From positions 1-64,000 of the forward strand of contig NZ_PEEU01000001.1 of the NCBI RefSeq assembly GCF_002754195.1: DNA of 64,000 nucleotides. Reading direction: 5' to 3'. The notes below the pieces were generated by a model, which saw only the letters and a list, made by a program, of their open reading frames with translations, searched no databases and was not told the origin of the DNA. Positions 60,553 to 64,000 of this stretch are shown here, in pieces (positions within the stretch are counted from its first letter, which is position 1; every line of letters begins with the position of its first letter). Made by a program: the position numbers and the translations under genes. Origin of the DNA: Flavobacterium sp. 9 (GTDB taxonomy: Bacteria; Bacteroidota; Bacteroidia; Flavobacteriales; Flavobacteriaceae).

Positions 60553-62832
60553 ATGAATTTGATCCCTATTATTCCTGTCAAAAACCACGTACGCGCCTTA
60601 TTTGCAGTAACCTTTTTTATACTCGTAAATTATAGCGTTCCGGCGCAATCCAAAGAAGATTCAAATGTGTTAAAAAGTAAAATCAATAAAGCTGGAAACA
60701 CGTCTCAAAAAGTCGAATTACTGTTGCGTTTGAGCGCTTATTATCTAAACAAAGATCACGAATATAAAGCCGATTTAGATGAGGCGGATATTTTAAACGG
60801 TCAAGCAAGACAATTAGCTACTAGTTTACATTATAAATCTGGAATTGGAAAATCAATCTTGCTTAACGCTCAGATTAATAGAGAAAAAGGAGATCAGAAA
60901 AATGGTCTGAAAAAGGCAAAAGAAGTTCTGGATTATTCCATAAAAAATAATTTAGCAGAACTTCAGGCAGATGCTTACTTAGAACTTGCTATGTATGGGG
61001 AATCACTGAGTGAGAGAATCAAATACAAAGAGATGGCCATCCCAATTTTAAAAAAAAATGGAGCAAAAGAAAAACAAGCAGACGTTTTAAAGGAGATTGG
61101 CGAATTGCACCTTATGCAGGATAATTGCGACAAAGGACTCGCTATTTTAAAAGAATCGCTGCTTTTGTATAAATCGATAAAATATCCTCATTTACAAGGC
61201 GTATATAACCTCTTTTCTGATGGTTATACACATACAGGGAATTTCGCAGAGGCTTTGAAGTATGCCCTTTTAGCAGAAAAAACAGCCTTAGCTGTACATG
61301 ATAGTTCACTACAGTTAAGTTCAATTTACAATCATGTTGGAATGGCATATCTTAATCTTCAAAAAAAAAATAATGCAGCGGAATATTTTTATAAGGGTCT
61401 GGAAATAGCCAAAAAGCATAAAAGTACAGATTATGTCAGAGTAATTGGTGATAATCTTTGTTCGGTATTTATTTTGCAAAAAAAAGGAAACGATGCGCTC
61501 AAACTTTTAAAAGATATGCAGGTAAATTATCCTTCTTATGATGAGGAGAGGCAGATAAAAGAAAATTACCTTTTTCTTGGTATTTACAGAGTTCTGAACA
61601 ATAATGAAAAAGCCACGATATACTATAATAAATTGGTAGCCTATTATGGCAAAAATGCAGAGAAAAAAGCCGAAAACAGAATGCCAATTCTGAGAAGTTT
61701 TGTCCGGTATCATTATCAGTTAAAAAACTATACCGATTTATATCCGGTAATTTATCGCTTAGATTCGCTTGCGAGGGCGTCGAACAATACTATAATGTTG
61801 TCTGACAATTATCTTATCTGGTTTAAAGCAGATTCTTCAAGAGGAAATTATCTCGATGCCATAAAACATTATCAGCTATATAAAAACATTTTAGATACTA
61901 TTTATAAAGGTGAGACAAACAAACAAATTAACAATCTTCAAATTCAATTTGACACTGATAAAAAAGACAAAAATATTGACTTACTGACGCAACAAGCTAA
62001 AGTACAGCAAATACAAATTCAGAAAGACACCGTAGTAAGATATGTCTTTATAGGAAGTGTTGTCGTTCTAATACTTTTTCTGGCGTTTTTATACAATAGT
62101 TTCAGATCCAAAAAGAAAAAGAACGAAGAACTTGAAATTCAGCGACAACAGATTAACGAACAAAACGAGCTGAACAAAAAAATGTTGATCGAGAAAGAAT
62201 GGCTTTTAAAAGAAATTCATCATCGTGTCAAAAATAATCTTCAGATCGTTATAAGTTTATTAAACACACAATCGGCTTATTTAGATAATGAAGACGCTTT
62301 AATGGCGATACAAAATAGTCAACACAGAATGCATGCGATGTCATTGATTCATCAAAAACTATATCAATCTGATAATCTGGCTAATATAGATATGTCTTGG
62401 TATATTTATGAATTAATAAACTACATGAAAGAATGTTTTGATACTGATAGAAATATTCTTTTTGTTTTAGATACAGAGAAAGTATATCTTGATGTTGCTC
62501 AAGCAGTTCCGTTAGGATTAATTATAAATGAAGCGATAAATAATACTATTAAATATGCTTTTCCTTCAGGCAGAAAAGGTGAAGTACATGTTTCACTAAA
62601 AAACACAGAAGCAAATCAATATCAACTTATTATAGACGATAATGGCGTTGGACTTCCGGCAGATTTTGAAGATACCGAAAGAGATTCGCTTGGCATGAAT
62701 TTAATGATTGGTTTAAGCGATCAAATAGATGGAATTTTTGATATGAAAAGTGATAACGGATTGAAAATCAAAATCACGTTTACCCGAAACACAGAATTTG
62801 AAGGATCATCTGATAATGCAGAAATTATATAA
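60553..62832 (+). CDS. TPR sensor histidine kinase (HisKA_2/LytS-like class)
   Basis: A 759-residue protein. After a signal peptide (about 1-32) there are several TPR-type helical repeats (about 50-480), one TM helix (about 495-517), and a HisKA_2 kinase core: WLLKEIHHRVKNNLQIVISLLNTQ (phospho-His), NEAINNTIKYAFP (N box) and DDNGVGLP...GMNLMIGL. It likely phosphorylates the response regulator encoded 9 bp downstream. The TPRs would be periplasmic and may sense a protein partner. Confidence 0.92.
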   Translation: MNLIPIIPVKNHVRALFAVTFFILVNYSVPAQSKEDSNVLKSKINKAGNTSQKVELLLRLSAYYLNKDHEYKADLDEADILNGQARQLATSLHYKSGIGKSILLNAQINREKGDQKNGLKKAKEVLDYSIKNNLAELQADAYLELAMYGESLSERIKYKEMAIPILKKNGAKEKQADVLKEIGELHLMQDNCDKGLAILKESLLLYKSIKYPHLQGVYNLFSDGYTHTGNFAEALKYALLAEKTALAVHDSSLQLSSIYNHVGMAYLNLQKKNNAAEYFYKGLEIAKKHKSTDYVRVIGDNLCSVFILQKKGNDALKLLKDMQVNYPSYDEERQIKENYLFLGIYRVLNNNEKATIYYNKLVAYYGKNAEKKAENRMPILRSFVRYHYQLKNYTDLYPVIYRLDSLARASNNTIMLSDNYLIWFKADSSRGNYLDAIKHYQLYKNILDTIYKGETNKQINNLQIQFDTDKKDKNIDLLTQQAKVQQIQIQKDTVVRYVFIGSVVVLILFLAFLYNSFRSKKKKNEELEIQRQQINEQNELNKKMLIEKEWLLKEIHHRVKNNLQIVISLLNTQSAYLDNEDALMAIQNSQHRMHAMSLIHQKLYQSDNLANIDMSWYIYELINYMKECFDTDRNILFVLDTEKVYLDVAQAVPLGLIINEAINNTIKYAFPSGRKGEVHVSLKNTEANQYQLIIDDNGVGLPADFEDTERDSLGMNLMIGLSDQIDGIFDMKSDNGLKIKITFTRNTEFEGSSDNAEII

Positions 62833-62841
62833 ATCTAAGAA

Positions 62842-64000
62842 ATGAAGGAGAAAATTCTAATTGTTGAAGATGAATTTATAGTAGCAAATGACCTAAAAAT
62901 CATGCTGCTAAAAGCGGGTTATCAAGTAACTGGTATTGCTTCTTCTGTGGTTCAGGCCCGAAAATTAATCGAAGCCAAAAGACCGGATTGGGTTTTACTG
63001 GATATCATGCTAAAAAATGATCTGACGGGAATTGATCTGGCTTGGGAATTAAGGGAGATGCAATTGCCATTTCTATACATTTCGGCAAATACCAACCAAA
63101 CTACTCTTGAAGCTGTAAAAGAGACGCATCCGTATGGTTTTATGGTAAAACCGTTTAGAGAAAGAGATCTTATTGTAATGCTGGACATTGCAAAATATAG
63201 ATTTGAGCAGGAAAAAGGAACATTTACGGAAATAAAAACGGAAAACGAAAATCAGGAAATCGACGGAATCATCGGCAAAAGTCATCTTTTAAAAGAAGTA
63301 ATCGAAAAAATAAAAATTGTCGCTCCGGCAGAAACTTCTGTATTGATTCTTGGAGAAAGCGGAACAGGAAAAGAAAGAGTTGCGCATGCCATACATGATC
63401 TTTCGGCACATAAATCAAACCCTATTGTCATCGTCAATTGTGCTGCTTTGCCTCATTCTCTTATCGAAAGTGAATTATTCGGACATGAAAAAGGTGCCTT
63501 TACAGGAGCAAATGCTTTACGAATTGGGAAGTTTGAACAAGCAAATAACGGAACTATTTTCCTTGATGAAATTGGCGAATTACCGCTAGATTCTCAGGTA
63601 AAATTATTGCGTGTTTTACAGGAAAAAGAAATTCAGCGACTTGGAGGAAATAAAACCATTAAAATCAATGTTCGTATTGTGGCGGCAACCAACAGATCTC
63701 TGGAAAAAGAAGTTGCCGAAGGACGTTTCAGATTGGATTTGTATTACAGACTAAATGTTTTCCCAATACAATTGCCAACCTTAAAAGAACGTAAAGAAGA
63801 TATTGAATCTTTGGCTAATTATTTTCTAAAGAAATATTCCGCAAGCTCCCGAAAAAATGTCAATAGTATTAGCACCGAAGCTTTAGAGCAATTGATGCAA
63901 TACAACTGGCCGGGAAATATCAGGGAATTAGAACATTTGATAGAACGAAATGTACTACTTGCCAAAACAGATGAAATCAAAAAATTTGATCTTCCGTCTA
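62842..64000 (+). CDS. Sigma-54-activating response regulator (partial, runs off the end)
   Basis: The ATG at 62842 opens a protein cut by the window end. The receiver has IVEDE and the phospho-Asp in [14 protein letters not shown] with VKPF. A sigma-54 AAA+ domain follows ([10 protein letters not shown]), with Walker [10 protein letters not shown], the sigma-54-binding loop GAFTGA, Walker [11 protein letters not shown], and [12 protein letters not shown] and [10 protein letters not shown] motifs. It is NtrC-like and should activate RpoN promoters after phosphorylation by the upstream kinase. The C-terminal HTH lies beyond the window. Confidence 0.92.
   Translation, partial: MKEKILIVEDEFIVANDLKIMLLKAGYQVTGIASSVVQARKLIEAKRPDWVLLDIMLKNDLTGIDLAWELREMQLPFLYISANTNQTTLEAVKETHPYGFMVKPFRERDLIVMLDIAKYRFEQEKGTFTEIKTENENQEIDGIIGKSHLLKEVIEKIKIVAPAETSVLILGESGTGKERVAHAIHDLSAHKSNPIVIVNCAALPHSLIESELFGHEKGAFTGANALRIGKFEQANNGTIFLDEIGELPLDSQVKLLRVLQEKEIQRLGGNKTIKINVRIVAATNRSLEKEVAEGRFRLDLYYRLNVFPIQLPTLKERKEDIESLANYFLKKYSASSRKNVNSISTEALEQLMQYNWPGNIRELEHLIERNVLLAKTDEIKKFDLPS

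Noticed and set aside
63350..63589. Plus-strand 79-codon frame near the window end
   Set aside because: It lies inside the sigma-54 response-regulator coding sequence in another frame, and the regulator's motifs are in the other frame.

Overview
The window is a 64 kb stretch of a low-GC Bacteroidota chromosome, almost certainly Flavobacterium or a close relative. Supporting signs are the gliding genes gldF and gldG, a GLPGLI protein beside a Bacteroidota-type outer-membrane barrel, TAnnTTTG promoter boxes, very few Shine-Dalgarno sites, and many long palindromic intergenic repeats. No rRNA, tRNA or CRISPR array was seen.

Layout. 1-2.1 kb: a DUF4294 protein and an M42 aminopeptidase. 2.1-11.1 kb: a two-component system followed by a CzcCBA-type metal efflux operon that also encodes a porin-like barrel; four TTAAGG-type repeats at about one helical turn lie just upstream of the efflux genes. 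11.2-20.3 kb: mostly housekeeping or hypothetical genes (YjdF-like, ankyrin, SRPBCC, purC, S9 peptidase, HAD phosphatase, PhoH). 20.5-32.1 kb: SAM hydroxide adenosyltransferase, a monooxygenase-fold protein, a YhhH-like lipoprotein framed by repeats, gldFG, dnaN, a DsbA-like oxidoreductase, a membrane MutS homologue, a universal stress protein and mnmE. 32.1-42.2 kb: a membrane LytTR regulator divergent from two P460-type genes, an IS6-family remnant, an outer-membrane barrel plus GLPGLI gene, a class C serine hydrolase, and a Crp/Fnr regulator divergent from an exported isochorismatase-fold lipoprotein.

42.4-47.9 kb: an intact-looking IS3-family element (with an A AAA AAG frameshift site) sits on the cut end of an AcrB-type pump gene whose distal third is missing; the AcrA partner and a divergent LysR regulator remain. 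48-48.8 kb: two Ile-rich leader peptides in series, each followed by its own terminator, precede an acetolactate synthase small-subunit gene that has no catalytic-subunit gene next to it. This is the most distinctive regulatory arrangement in the window. 48.9-51.7 kb: msrA and a GAF hybrid histidine kinase.

52.4-64 kb: a same-strand run of genes that looks like a stress or detoxification module: alpha/beta hydrolase, small conserved protein, YcaC-like hydrolase, alginate-export-type porin, exported M17 N-domain protein, YtcJ-like amidohydrolase, DoxX, Dps and DUF1275. It is followed by a TPR histidine kinase and a sigma-54-activating response regulator that runs off the window end. A GG-N10-GC sigma-54 promoter candidate lies in front of the YcaC-like gene, so this regulator pair may control part of the run.

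Intergenic DNA carries several families of nested palindromes, often an outer inverted repeat around a second inverted repeat. One of these architectures encloses the YhhH-like gene and resembles a small cassette.
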